64,000 nt of DNA from Acidimicrobiia bacterium (GCA_027494115.1 JAOSJL010000001.1:2493501-2557500); one strand, 5' to 3'. Positions 54,028 to 64,000 are shown, numbered from the stretch's first letter. Made by a program: numbers and translations. The notes: generated by a model from the sequence alone, not told the origin.

Positions 54028-54999
54028 ATGAGCGAACCCACCGGACTCGATCAGCCGGCCGGGGACTCGGCCGAGGAATGGACCGCCGACGACATTCCCG
54101 TCAGCACGCGCCGCCGGTTCGTCATCACCGGCGCCAACAGCGGCCTGGGCCTGGAGACAGCCCGCGAGCTCGTCCGGCACCGCGCCACCGTCGTCCTGGC
54201 CTGCCGAAACACCGACAAGGGAGAGGCGGCACGGGACATCCTCCTGAGCCTCGATCCCGACGCGGACGTCGAGGTACGCCGCCTGGATCTCGCCGACCTG
54301 TCGTCGGTGAGGCAGTTCGCCGAGTCGCTGATCGAGACCACCGACGGGATCGACGCCCTCATCAACAACGCGGGCGTGATGGCCATCCCCCGGCGCGAGA
54401 CGGCCGACGGTTTCGAGATGCAGTTGGGCACGAACCATCTCGGTCACTTCGCCCTGACGGGCCTGCTGTTTCCGCTTCTCCGCCACCAAGCAGGTGCGCG
54501 CATCGTCACCGTGAGCAGCGGCGCCCACCGCTTCGGGAAGATCGACTTCGATGACCTCCACGGTGAACAGCGCTACCGACGCTGGAGGGCCTATGGCCAG
54601 TCGAAGCTCGCCAACCTGCTCTTCACCTTCGAGCTCGCCCGTCGCATCGACGCCGCCGGCCTCGACATGGTGGCGGCCGCCGCTCACCCGGGATACGCCG
54701 ACACGAACCTCCAGTCCGCCGGCCCGCGGATGAGCGGCAACAGGTTCGTCGAACGGGCGACCTCGGTGTTCAACATGCTCTTCGCGCAGGACGCCGCCCG
54801 GGGTGCGCTCCCCACTCTCTACGCAGCGACGGCGTCCGGCGCGCGCAACGGCGGTTACTACGGGCCCGACGGCCTCGCCGAGCAGCGGGGGAAGCACCCC
54901 AAGGAGGTCGGTGCCTCGGCGCGCGCCCGTGATGTGACGGTGGCACAGAGGCTCTGGGACGTCAGCGAGGAACTGACGGGCGTGACCTACGACCTCTGA
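54028..54999 (+). CDS. Short-chain dehydrogenase/reductase (retinol-dehydrogenase-like)
   Basis: FVITGANSGLGLETARELVRHRATVVLACRNTDKGEAA...NNAGVMAIP...YGQSKLANLLF. Confidence 0.94.
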   Translation: MSEPTGLDQPAGDSAEEWTADDIPVSTRRRFVITGANSGLGLETARELVRHRATVVLACRNTDKGEAARDILLSLDPDADVEVRRLDLADLSSVRQFAESLIETTDGIDALINNAGVMAIPRRETADGFEMQLGTNHLGHFALTGLLFPLLRHQAGARIVTVSSGAHRFGKIDFDDLHGEQRYRRWRAYGQSKLANLLFTFELARRIDAAGLDMVAAAAHPGYADTNLQSAGPRMSGNRFVERATSVFNMLFAQDAARGALPTLYAATASGARNGGYYGPDGLAEQRGKHPKEVGASARARDVTVAQRLWDVSEELTGVTYDL

Positions 55000-56550
55000 C
55001 TCCGAGGAACCCTCGGCCAGGCTCGGCCCGCCTCGCCCAGAGGTGTCGAGGGTGGGGCGTCGAGCAGATACTCGTCCATGATCCGTGACCAGTTCGCTGT
55101 CGCCCCGAGACGCGCCAACAGCGCGCTCAGCCCGAGGTGGATCCGGTTGAGGAGTACCTGGTCGGGCGGCAGCGTGAGGTGGCGGACGACGTCTCCGTAG
55201 GGGCCGGTGACCACGAGCGTCGACTGCACGACACGTGCCACATACTCGCGGGTGAAGGTGAAGGGCCCCGGCCCGATCGCCGCTCGGTTGGCGAGCTCGG
55301 CCAGTTCCGAGACGCGCCGGCGGTCGACGGCGGCGTCGGGACGAAGCCAACCGAAGCGCACCATCACGTCGTGGAGCCGATCCTCGTCTCCGGTTCTCAG
55401 GGCGAGGATCTGTTCCCTGAGGCCGTCGGTGTCCCCCGGGGAGAACCGCTTGACGAGGCCGAAGTCGAGGAACCAGATCGGTGTAGGGGCTCTTCCGCCG
55501 AACGCGGCACCGGGAGAGTCCGCGAAGAAGTAGTTGCCCGGATGGGGGTCGCCGTTGAACAGGCGGAGGCGGAACACGGCGTCGCACCAGAACCTGAACA
55601 GCTGCTCACCGATGAGATCCCTCTCGGCCTGGGACCGGTCGAGAACGTCGTAGAGGGACTCACCCGACACCCACTCCGACGTCAGCACCCGGCTGCTCGA
55701 GAACTCGCGGACGACGCCGGGTATCCGGACCCACGGGTGGCCCGGAGAACGCTGCGACGAACTCCTCCTGGCTGTCGGCCTCCTTTCGATAGTCGAGCTC
55801 ATCGCCGATCCGGGTACGCAGCTCGTCGACCAGCGGTTCGGGCTCGATCCCCGGCGCGATCGCCCGCGCCATGGTCGTCAGCAACAAGGCGTTGTCGAGG
55901 TCGGCACGGATCGCCACATCCACGCCCGGGTACTGCACCTTCACGGCCACGGGGGTTCCGTCGAAGAGACGCGCCCTGTGAACCTGGCCGATCGAGGCGG
56001 CGGCGACCGGCTCCTCGGAGAACTCGTAGAAGACCTCTTCGGGCGGTGCACCGAGTTCTTTCGTCACGACATCCGACACGAGTCCGGGTGCCATGGGCGG
56101 TGCCGCCTGTTGGAGACCCTTCAGACCCTCGGCGTAGGCGTCAGGGAGCCCGTCGGAGAGCAGGGACGCCATCTGCCCCAGTTTCATGGCGACGCCCTTC
56201 ATGTCGCCGAGCAACTCGAACGCCTGCTCGGCGGTGTGGACGTGGAAGGCGTCGAGGCGCTCCTCCCCCGCACGCCTCTGAGGGCCGAGGCGTGCCCGGG
56301 CCAGGCTGCGCCGCGCGGTCAACCAGCCGAGGCGACGAGCGCGCCGGGCGCGGGCACGTGCGACGCCCCAGCCCGACCGGCGGATCTCACGGGCTGCGAG
56401 CGCCCCGGCGACGACCGCACCCGCCGCCAGACCCAGGCCGGCGCCGATGCCCAGGGCCCGGCAATGTCTCCGGAAACGCTCTCTCCGGAAACGCTCTCTC
56501 CGGAAGCGCTGCCGCCCGAGGCTCTGGCGGAGGGAGAGGAACCGGGCCAT
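54987..56550 (-). CDS. ABC1/AarF/UbiB-family atypical kinase, frame break near 55745
   Basis: MKGVAMKLGQMASLL...EPVAAASIGQVHRARLFDGTPVAVKVQYPGVD...EEFVAAFSG | HPWVRIPGVVREFSSSRVLTSEWVSG...FNGDPHPGNYFF...FLDFGLVKRF. Confidence 0.93.
56466..56510. repeat. 15-bp tandem repeat (CTCTCCGGAAACGCT-like) x3, coding for RFRRE repeats at the N-terminus of the UbiB-like protein
   Basis: Read directly: gtctccggaaacgct ctctccggaaacgct ctctccggaagcgct. Confidence 0.93.
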
Positions 56551-56675
56551 GGCCCGATCACGCTAGCCAGCGGAGACCCCGGGGAGACCTCAACCTCAGC
56601 CGTCCCGGGCCGATGAGACCGGGATCCCGCAGGATGCGGGCTCCACCGGGCATGGAATCACGCTTGGTGACCCTC

Positions 56676-56704
56676 TTGTCCTGATACGGGAACTTCACTA
56701 CACT
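56676..56704 (+). promoter_or_regulatory. Sigma-70-like promoter TTGTCC-N17-TACACT, probably driving a leaderless transcript
   Basis: -35/-10 hexamers with 17-bp spacer; -10 ends at 56704 and the GTG/ATG starts are at 56709/56715. Confidence 0.55.
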
Positions 56705-56714
56705 CTCAGTGGTC

Positions 56715-57974
56715 ATGAACTCCTCTCTGTTACTACTTCGTGCTGTCGCCGCGCGGCGGACCGCCGCGACGCTTCTCGCGCTCGCGGTCGGCGCTGCTGT
56801 CGTCGTGCCGAGCGCCGCCGCTTTCGGGGCCGACCCCGAGCCCGAGGCCGAGGCCGAGGCCAAGCCTCCGGCTGACGAAGAGGCCCACCTCACGCCCGAA
56901 CAGCAGGCCGAGCTCGAAAAGCTCCCTGATGTGGCCACAGCGCGACGCCTGGTCGAATCCACGGTGGAGGGCGCCCTGGACGCCGCCGCCGATTACGAAG
57001 AGCTCGCCGCCGAGGTCCGCGAGGCACAAAAGGAGATCCGGGAGCACGAGGCCGAGATCCCCCGTCTCAAAGAAGAGATCCGCGTTCTCGAGGAATCCGT
57101 TCGGAGTCGGGCGGTCCAGGCCTACACCGGCCGTGACAACCAGACCGCCAGCATCCTCGACGCGAACAGCCTCGTCGAGGCCGCCCGCCGGGGAACCCTC
57201 ATCGACGCGGTCAACGAGCACGACCACGACGTCGCCCAGACCCTGTCGGACACCCGTGACCTCCTCGACGCCCGGCGTGCCCAGCTCGAGGAACAGCGCG
57301 CCGACCACGAGAAGCGGATGAAGGACCTCGTGAAGCTCCAATTGACCCTCGACGAGCGCATGGAGGAAGCCCAGGAGATGCTGCGGAAGTCCCAGGTCCT
57401 GGAGGTCTGGGAATCACTCCTGGAGAACCGTGAAGCCGACCTCGCCGACCCGGCCCCCGACGTCGGCGGCAAGGTCGTCGAACCGGACAACGAGTCGGTT
57501 CCCCAACCGGCCGGCTCCGGCGACGTCGATGCTCCCCCCTTCATCGCCGAGATGGAGCTGTGCCCGATCGACGCTCCCGTCTTCTTCACGAACGACTGGG
57601 GCAATGCCCGCTCGGGCGGACGGAAGCACAAGGGCACCGACGTCTTCGCCAAACGCCTCACCCCGAACGTCGCCGTCGCGGACGGCGTCGTCAGCGACGC
57701 CAGCGGTGGTCTCGGCGGCATCGCGGTCGACCTCGTCGGTGAGGACGGCACGCGCTACTACTACGCCCACCTCCAGAAGATCAATCCCGAGGCGTTGAAG
57801 AACGGCGGCAAGGTCGAGGTCGGCGACGTGATCGGCTGGACCGGCGACAGCGGCAACGCCAAGGGCGGCTCCACCCACACCCACTTCCAGCTGCACCCGA
57901 ACGACGGCGCCCCGACGAACCCGTACTTCAGCCTCTTCGTCGCCTGCCGCGACAACTTCGAGCTCCCCGGCTGA
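56715..57974 (+). CDS. M23-family peptidase with N-terminal coiled coil (EnvC/NlpD-like)
   Basis: Signal peptide, long coiled coil, then HKGTDVFAKRLTPNVAVADGVV...HTHFQLHPND. Confidence 0.92.
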   Translation: MNSSLLLLRAVAARRTAATLLALAVGAAVVVPSAAAFGADPEPEAEAEAKPPADEEAHLTPEQQAELEKLPDVATARRLVESTVEGALDAAADYEELAAEVREAQKEIREHEAEIPRLKEEIRVLEESVRSRAVQAYTGRDNQTASILDANSLVEAARRGTLIDAVNEHDHDVAQTLSDTRDLLDARRAQLEEQRADHEKRMKDLVKLQLTLDERMEEAQEMLRKSQVLEVWESLLENREADLADPAPDVGGKVVEPDNESVPQPAGSGDVDAPPFIAEMELCPIDAPVFFTNDWGNARSGGRKHKGTDVFAKRLTPNVAVADGVVSDASGGLGGIAVDLVGEDGTRYYYAHLQKINPEALKNGGKVEVGDVIGWTGDSGNAKGGSTHTHFQLHPNDGAPTNPYFSLFVACRDNFELPG

Positions 57975-58053
57975 TCCATAGGAACCGAGCCACCTGTCCG
58001 TGGCACGATCACGTCCGCACGGGCATCCGGTGGGCGCACGGAACGGGGACTCG

Positions 58054-59691
58054 ATGAAGCGCTGGTGGCCACTGGTCGCGTTGGCGACTGCCCAATTCGT
58101 CATGGTCCTCGACCAGTCGGTCATGAACGTCTCGATCAGCAACCTGGTCGACGACTTCGACACGACCGTCACGACGATCCAGGCGGTGATCACCCTCTAC
58201 TGCCTGGTGATGGCCATGTTCATGCTCACCGGCGGCAAGATCGGCGACATCATCGGCCGACGCCGGGCCTTCGTGGTGGGCCTCGTCATCTACGGGTGCG
58301 GATCAGCCCTGACCGCCGTCGCGCCGTCGGTCGGTGTGCTGGCGCTCGGATGGTCGATTCTCGAGGGCCTCGGCGCGGCGCTGGTCCTCCCGGCGCTGGC
58401 TGCCCTCATCGCGGGCAACTTCGAGGGGCGCGAGCGCAAGGTCGCCTACGCCGTGATCGGTGGCGTGGCGGGCGCGGGGATCGCCGTCGGCCCCATCGTC
58501 GGTGGGTGGGCGACAACCACGTTGACCTGGCGGGTGGTGTTCGTGGGCGAGGTCTTCCTCGTGGTGTTCATCCTCGCCATGACCCGCCTCGTGAACGATT
58601 CGGCCCGCACCGGTCGCGCACCCCGTCTCGACGGCGTGGGAACCTTCCTGTCAGCGACCGGGCTCGGTGCGATCGTGCTGGGAACTCTGCAGTCGAGCAC
58701 GTGGGGATGGGTCAAGCCGAAGGACTCGCCGGCCGAGCCGTTCGGATTCGCGCTGACGCTCTTCGTGATCGGCGCCGGTGCCGGTTTGCTCTGGGGATTC
58801 GTACGCTGGCAGCGACACAGGGAGGCGACGGGAACCGACCCACTGGTGCACTTCGATCTCCTGAAGATCCCGCCGCTGCGGTCGGGCCTGATCGGCCTCT
58901 TCACCCAGAACCTCATCCTGATGGGTGTCTTCTTCACCATTCCTCTCTACCTCCAACTCGTGCTCGGCTTCGACGCCCTCGAGACAGGCCTCCGGATGCT
59001 TCCCGTGTCGATCACGATGTTCCTCGCCTCGGCCGTCGGCTCTCGTCTCTCGAATCGCTTCCCCGTGCGCTCCCTGGTCAGAACCGGGCTGTGGACCACC
59101 GTCGCGGGCGCTCTCGCCCTGCTCACGACCGTCCAGCCGGATCTGGCCGACGTGGGCTTCGCCGTGTCGATGGCCGTGCTCGGTGTCGGGATGGGCCTCA
59201 TCGTCTCCCAGCTCGGCAACGTGGTGCAGTCGTCGGTCGATGTTTCGGGTCGGGGTGAGGCCGGCGGCCTCCAGTACACCGGGCAACAGCTCGGTTCATC
59301 GCTCGGGATCGCGCTGATCGGTGCGATCGTGCTGGCCGGACTGACCGGAGCCTTCGTGTCGAATGTCGAATCCGACGATCGCATCAGTGAGGAAGTCTCG
59401 GCCCAGGTGAGTGTCGCCGTCGGCCCCGGCGTCGACTTCGTCGCCGCCGACCAGATCGTCGAAGCCGCCCAGGAGGCCGGCCTCGACGACACCACCAGCC
59501 GGGCGATCGCCGACAACTACGAGGAAGCGCAACTCCAGTCCCTCAAGGCCGGACTGCTCGCGGCGGCCTTCCTGGCTTTCGTGTCCCTCGCGTTCACGCG
59601 CGACCTCCCCCACGGAGAGACAGCGTCCGGCGCGCTTCGCGACGAGGAGGCCTCTGCCGACGGGAAGGACGACGAGAACGTCGACGCGTGA
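58054..59691 (+). CDS. MFS drug exporter, DHA2 (EmrB/QacA) family
   Basis: MKRWWPLVALATAQFVMVLDQSVMNVSISNLVDDF...GGKIGDIIGRRRAF; 14-TM size. Confidence 0.93.
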   Translation: MKRWWPLVALATAQFVMVLDQSVMNVSISNLVDDFDTTVTTIQAVITLYCLVMAMFMLTGGKIGDIIGRRRAFVVGLVIYGCGSALTAVAPSVGVLALGWSILEGLGAALVLPALAALIAGNFEGRERKVAYAVIGGVAGAGIAVGPIVGGWATTTLTWRVVFVGEVFLVVFILAMTRLVNDSARTGRAPRLDGVGTFLSATGLGAIVLGTLQSSTWGWVKPKDSPAEPFGFALTLFVIGAGAGLLWGFVRWQRHREATGTDPLVHFDLLKIPPLRSGLIGLFTQNLILMGVFFTIPLYLQLVLGFDALETGLRMLPVSITMFLASAVGSRLSNRFPVRSLVRTGLWTTVAGALALLTTVQPDLADVGFAVSMAVLGVGMGLIVSQLGNVVQSSVDVSGRGEAGGLQYTGQQLGSSLGIALIGAIVLAGLTGAFVSNVESDDRISEEVSAQVSVAVGPGVDFVAADQIVEAAQEAGLDDTTSRAIADNYEEAQLQSLKAGLLAAAFLAFVSLAFTRDLPHGETASGALRDEEASADGKDDENVDA

Positions 59692-59741
59692 CGGGGAGGG
59701 CTCCTCGGGCTACCGCGCCCCCGATCCTGACGGAATGCTCG

Positions 59742-59824
59742 TGCCCGGGGTGGGAATCGAACCCACATGTTCTTGCGAACAGCGGATTTTGAGTCCGCCG
59801 CGTCTGCCGTTCCGCCACCCGGGC
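59742..59824 (-). tRNA. tRNA-Leu (anticodon CAA), no encoded CCA
   Basis: Reverse complement GCCCGGGTGGCGGAACGGCAGACGCGGCGGACTCAAAATCCGC...GGTTCGATTCCCACCCCGGGCA. Confidence 0.92.
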
Positions 59825-59856
59825 CGGGTGCGATCGTACCGATACAATGCCCGGTC

Positions 59857-59988
59857 GTGGCCACGAAACGTCGCACGTCCCGCTTCGTCCTGCTTGCGCT
59901 GGCCGCCACGGCCGTGGTCTTCGCTTTCGAAGGGCGCCGCCGGGCCCTCGAGGCGAACGGTGACCCCGCTCAGGAGCGGCTCGGATGA
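59857..59988 (+). CDS. Small hypothetical protein, single TM
   Basis: GTG start VATKRRTSRFVLLALAATAVVFAFEGRRRALEANGDPAQERLG*; ATGA overlap with next gene. Confidence 0.5.
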   Translation: MATKRRTSRFVLLALAATAVVFAFEGRRRALEANGDPAQERLG

Positions 59989-60254
59989 CCAACTTCCTCG
60001 TCGGCCTGGTGGTCGGGCTCTCCCTCGCGACGATGGTCGTGATCATCTGGGCTCCGTGGCGCACGGTGCGCGACGAACCGCCCCTCGATGAGAACGTGGA
60101 GAGTCGCATCATGCTCGGAGAGGATCCCGAAAGGATCGCCCGCGACCTCGAGGCCTCCCGGGCACGTCAGCGCACCGAGAAGGACTGGGACACCGAGCAG
60201 CTCGAGGCTCTGCGCGAGCTCGACGAGCCCGGATCCGCGCCGGAATCGGGCTAA
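59985..60254 (+). CDS. Small membrane-anchored hypothetical protein
   Basis: MTNFLVGLVVGLSLATMVVIIWAPWRTVRDEPP... one TM then charged tail. Confidence 0.6.
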   Translation: MTNFLVGLVVGLSLATMVVIIWAPWRTVRDEPPLDENVESRIMLGEDPERIARDLEASRARQRTEKDWDTEQLEALRELDEPGSAPESG

Positions 60255-60717
60255 GAGCCTCCTGCCTCGGGGCTCGCCGCTGCGTCTGCCGTCGAGTCGG
60301 ACGGCGCGATCACGAACAGAATCCTCGCCGAACACGCGGTGCTCCCGTCCACCGTGGCGAGCCCGACACCGCGTCCTCCGCGAGCGCTGAGTCGTTCGAG
60401 CGTCACGTCGAGGACGAGCTCGTCACCGGGGCGCACGATTCTGCGAAACGCGCCTTCTCGACCCCTCCGAACAGGAGAAATGAACCGGCGTAGCGTTCGT
60501 CGGCCAGAACTCCGACTGCGCCCGCCTGAGCCAACGCCTCGAGCTGGAGCACACCCGGAAAGACCGGATTCCCCGGGAAGTGACCGGCAAGTGACTCCTC
60601 GTCGCCACGAACCCGGTACCGCGCGCGAACCGACACGCCCGGGACGACCTCGTCGACGGAGTCGACGAATCGAAACGGCGGGCGGTGCGGCAGCAGGGAC
60701 ACGACGTCATCGGCCAT
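60251..60717 (-). CDS. fabZ: FabZ-like 3-hydroxyacyl-ACP dehydratase, frame break near 60435
   Basis: LLPHRPPFRFVDSVDEVVPG...LAGHFPGNPVFPGVLQLEALAQAGAV...FGGVEKARF | RRIVRPGDELVLDVTLERL. Confidence 0.88.
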
Positions 60718-60759
60718 CCGGCCATGTAACCCGCGATGTCGCACTACGGTCGAACGCTG

Positions 60760-61698
60760 ATGTCGGAAGGCGGAGGCGACGTGGGCACCGCAGTGATCTT
60801 TCCGGGTCAGGGCACCCAGGAGCCTGGAATGGCCGCACCGTGGGTCGACGATCCCGCCTGGGAGGTCGTCGAGCGCGCCGAACAGGCACTGGCAGAGCCT
60901 CTGGCTCCCCTCGTTCTGGCGGACGAAGCCTCTCTCACCCGAACGCGCGACGCGCAGTTGGCGGTGCTGGTGACGTCCCTCATCTGCTGGGAAGCCGTCC
61001 GCACCCGTTGTGCGGTCGATCCCACGGCATTTGCGGGACACAGTCTCGGACAGGTCACAGCACTGATCGCCTCGGGAGCGGTCGACTTCGAGAGTGGCGT
61101 GCAATTCGCCGCTCGACGGGCCGAGCTGACCCAGGAAGCCGCCGACCGGCATCCCGGTCGGATGATCGCCTGCATCGGTGCGGACATCGACCAGGCAGAG
61201 GAGGCCTGCGGCGCCGCGCCCGAAGCCTGCTGGATCGCGAACGACAACGCACCCGGCCAGATCGTGCTCGCCGGGACACCCGAGGGTATAGACGCGGCCA
61301 CCGACGTCGCCCGCGATGTCGGCATACGTCGGGTGCTACCACTCGACGTGGGTGGCGCCTTTCACACTCCCCTCATGAACGATGCGAGTGAAGCACTCAG
61401 CGCCGAGTTGTCGGAGGTCTCCTTCGGAACCGGGAGCGCTCCGGTCGTCTCGAACGAAGACGCCGAGGTCTACAACGACGCCGACGGGTGGCGTGACCGG
61501 CTGGCACACCACGTCGTGCGGCCGGTGCGTTGGCGCGCTGTGATGGAGACGCTCGTCTCGCTCGGCGCTGATCCGTGGTGGGAGATCGGCCACGGATCCA
61601 TGCTCGCCGGTCTGGCCAAGCGCGGGGCCAGCGGCGTGACGGTGAGGGGCGTCGCCACGCCCTCCGATCTCGACGACCTCAGGTCCGTTCGCTCCTGA
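60760..61698 (+). CDS. fabD: Malonyl-CoA:ACP transacylase
   Basis: VGTAVIFPGQGTQEPGMA...AFAGHSLGQVTALIASGAVDFESGV; start could also be 60736. Confidence 0.94.
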   Translation: MSEGGGDVGTAVIFPGQGTQEPGMAAPWVDDPAWEVVERAEQALAEPLAPLVLADEASLTRTRDAQLAVLVTSLICWEAVRTRCAVDPTAFAGHSLGQVTALIASGAVDFESGVQFAARRAELTQEAADRHPGRMIACIGADIDQAEEACGAAPEACWIANDNAPGQIVLAGTPEGIDAATDVARDVGIRRVLPLDVGGAFHTPLMNDASEALSAELSEVSFGTGSAPVVSNEDAEVYNDADGWRDRLAHHVVRPVRWRAVMETLVSLGADPWWEIGHGSMLAGLAKRGASGVTVRGVATPSDLDDLRSVRS

Positions 61699-61714
61699 CG
61701 AACGCCGATACCCC

Positions 61715-62530
61715 GTGGTGGGCTCCGCTGAAATGACACTCGAGCGTGCCGGTGTGCAAACCTCGGACCGTGATCAGCTGGGGTCGGCCGTGACACGCGT
61801 GGCGCTCGTGACGGGCGGATCGCGGGGAATCGGGCGCGCCACGACGATCGCCCTGGCCGCGGTGGGGCACCGGGTGGCCGTGCTGTACGCCAGCGACGAC
61901 GACGCCGCCACGGCCACCGTCGACACTGTGTCGGCGGAGGGAGGTTCTGCCACAGCCATCCGAGCGGACATCGCAGACACCGACGCTGTCAACGACGCGT
62001 TCGCGAGCATCGAAGAGAAGTGGGGACCGGTCGAGATCCTCGTGAACAGCGCCGGAATCACCCGCGACAGGCTTCTCGCCCGGATGACCGACGAACAGTG
62101 GGACGCCGTCATCTCCACGAACCTCACCGGAGCGTTCCACACGACACGACGGGCCATCCGCCCGATGATGAAGGCACGCTTCGGGCGCATCGTGAACGTC
62201 TCGTCGGTCGGTGGACACCTGGGCGGATCCGGCCAGGCCAACTACTCCGCGGCCAAGGCCGGCCTCCTCGGACTCTCGCGCTCGGTGGCGCGGGAACTCG
62301 CGAGCCGTGGCATCACTTGTAACGTGGTCGCACCCGGACCCATCGACACCGACATGACAGCCGACATGCCGGCCGAATGGCGCGCAGGCGCCGAATCGGC
62401 TGTGCCGGTCGGACGTTTCGGAACTGCCGAAGAAGTCGCCGCCGCGATCACGTATCTCTGTGGCGACGACGCCGGCTATGTGACCGGAGCACTGCTCCCG
62501 GTGGACGGTGGGCTCGGCATGGGTCACTGA
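61715..62530 (+). CDS. fabG: 3-oxoacyl-ACP reductase
   Basis: VALVTGGSRGIGRATTIALAAVGHRVAVLYAS...NSAGITRDRLLARMTDEQWD...NYSAAKAGLLGLSRSVARELASRGITCNVVAPGPIDTDM. Confidence 0.95.
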   Translation: MVGSAEMTLERAGVQTSDRDQLGSAVTRVALVTGGSRGIGRATTIALAAVGHRVAVLYASDDDAATATVDTVSAEGGSATAIRADIADTDAVNDAFASIEEKWGPVEILVNSAGITRDRLLARMTDEQWDAVISTNLTGAFHTTRRAIRPMMKARFGRIVNVSSVGGHLGGSGQANYSAAKAGLLGLSRSVARELASRGITCNVVAPGPIDTDMTADMPAEWRAGAESAVPVGRFGTAEEVAAAITYLCGDDAGYVTGALLPVDGGLGMGH

Positions 62531-62585
62531 ACAGCGACCTCCTCGAACACCCAACCCCCAAACAACACAGAGAAGGCGAGAATCC

Positions 62586-62837
62586 ATGGAACGCGATCAA
62601 GCACTCGGCGCCATCCGCAACGTGGCGGTGGAGGTCCTCAGCGTCGATCCCGACGACGTGGTCGACGCCGCCCGGTTCAAAGAAGACCTCGACGCCGACA
62701 GCCTCGACCTCGTGGAACTCGTGATGGGCCTCGAGGAGCAGTTCGACATCTCGGTTCCCGAAGAGGATCTCGAGGGCGTCGACACGATCGGACAGGCCGT
62801 CGATCTCGTCGTCAAGAAGGTCAACGCCCAGGCATGA
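62586..62837 (+). CDS. acpP: Acyl carrier protein
   Basis: FKEDLDADSLDLVELVMGLEEQFDISVPEEDLEGVDTIGQAVDLV; DSL phosphopantetheine site. Confidence 0.97.
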   Translation: MERDQALGAIRNVAVEVLSVDPDDVVDAARFKEDLDADSLDLVELVMGLEEQFDISVPEEDLEGVDTIGQAVDLVVKKVNAQA

Positions 62838-64000
62838 CCGCTGCCGTCGACCACCGGGGACGCGCCCGGGTCGTCGTCACCGGCCTCGGCGTGAAGACGC
62901 CCGCAGGCTGTGATCTCGACACGTTCTGGTCGACGGTTCTGGACGGCCACTCAACGGCCGCTCATCTCACGCTGCTCGACCCGGACCCGCTTCCGGTTCA
63001 GTTCGGCTGCGAGTCGACCGATTTCGACGTGTCGGGATACCTCGGGCCCAAACAGGCCCGACGCCTCGACCGCGTGACACACCTGGCGTGGGCGGCTGCA
63101 TCGGACGCGTACGAGCACGCGGGGAACCCCGACGGTGATCCTGCGCGCGCCGCAATCGTCGTCGGCAGCGGAGTCGGCGGTCTGCAATCCGTCGAGGAGC
63201 AGATCGCCGTGTACGCCGACAAGGGCGCCTCGAGGGTGAGCCCGTTCCTGGTCCCGATGATGATGATCAATGCCTCCGCCGGCGAGATCGGAATGCAACT
63301 CGGATGGACCGGGCCGACGTTCGTGGTCGCCACCGCGTGTGCAGCGTCGACGAACGCCATCGGGGAGGCCGCCCGACTGATCCGTGACGGAACAGCGGAC
63401 ATGGTCATCGCTGCGGGCACTGAGAGTTGTATGACGCCGACCGCGATTTCCGCCTTTTCCCGCATGGGAGCTCTCAGCACGCGTCACGACGACCCGGCCT
63501 CCGCGTCGCGTCCGTTCGACGCTGGACGCGATGGGTTCGTCATGGGAGAGGGCGCCGCTGCACTGGTACTCGAACGCGCCGACCGAGCCGTTGAACGCGG
63601 CGCCGATGTCCTCGCCGAGGTGGCCGGCTACGGCCGCACCGCCGATGCCCACCACATCACGGCGCCGGCGCCCGGTGGCGCCGGTGCGGTGTCCTGCATG
63701 CGCGCCGCACTCGACGATGCGGGCCTGGAGCCCGGAGCCATCGCCCACATCAACGCCCACGGCACCTCGACCACCTTGAACGACGCCGCCGAGTCGGCGG
63801 CGATCATCACGGTGTTCGGCGACGCTGCTCCCCCCGTGACCTCGACGAAGGGTGTCTTCGGCCACATGATCGGCGCCGGTGGCGCCGCTGAGGCCGTGGC
63901 ATCCATTCTCGCCATGCGAGCAGGAACCGTGCCGCCGACCGCCAACCTCGAGCAGGTCGGTGACGACATCGCCGTCGACATCGTGGCCGGTGAACCGCGG
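62834..64000 (+). CDS. fabF: 3-oxoacyl-ACP synthase II, 3' end beyond window (absent from the ORF track because no stop is reached)
   Basis: VVVTGLGVKTPAGCDLDTFWSTVLDG...VVATACAASTNAIGEAARLIRDG...INAHGTSTTLNDAAESAAI; ATGA overlap with acpP. Confidence 0.95.
   Translation, partial: MTAAVDHRGRARVVVTGLGVKTPAGCDLDTFWSTVLDGHSTAAHLTLLDPDPLPVQFGCESTDFDVSGYLGPKQARRLDRVTHLAWAAASDAYEHAGNPDGDPARAAIVVGSGVGGLQSVEEQIAVYADKGASRVSPFLVPMMMINASAGEIGMQLGWTGPTFVVATACAASTNAIGEAARLIRDGTADMVIAAGTESCMTPTAISAFSRMGALSTRHDDPASASRPFDAGRDGFVMGEGAAALVLERADRAVERGADVLAEVAGYGRTADAHHITAPAPGGAGAVSCMRAALDDAGLEPGAIAHINAHGTSTTLNDAAESAAIITVFGDAAPPVTSTKGVFGHMIGAGGAAEAVASILAMRAGTVPPTANLEQVGDDIAVDIVAGEPR

Overview
High-GC actinobacterial chromosome segment, probably class Acidimicrobiia judging by gene content and protein style. 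Left to right it contains: an MMPL exporter divergent from a TetR regulator; small accessory genes and a tRNA-Leu; a peptide/oligopeptide-type binding lipoprotein; secG-tpiA-pgk-gap-yvcK-rapZ-uvrC on the minus strand; nadA with a structured leader; a surface-glycan cluster (flippase, glycosyltransferases, FkbM methyltransferase, CapD-type dehydratase, sugar-phosphate transferase, DegT aminotransferase); uvrA-uvrB-coaE; a NarL-type two-component pair; a Tad/Flp pilus locus (flp, tadC, tadB, cpaF, cpaE/tadZ, cpaB, tadE, a very large tadG-like gene); rpsA, polA and an ANTAR regulator; an SDR, a UbiB-family gene, an M23 peptidase, an MFS exporter and a second tRNA-Leu; and a fabZ/fabD/fabG/acpP/fabF cluster whose last gene runs off the window. 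Two features stand out. First, a Tad pilus island sits between rpsA and coaE, which are normally neighbours; it carries a 917-aa TadG-like protein with a HELGHNF motif and a multi-TM GT-like protein. Second, at least 15 single-base frame breaks, mostly in C/G runs, hit conserved housekeeping genes (pgk, gap, uvrB, uvrC, rpsA, nadA and others). These look like consensus errors and strongly affect automatic ORF calls. No CRISPR array, transposase, integrase or rRNA was seen.
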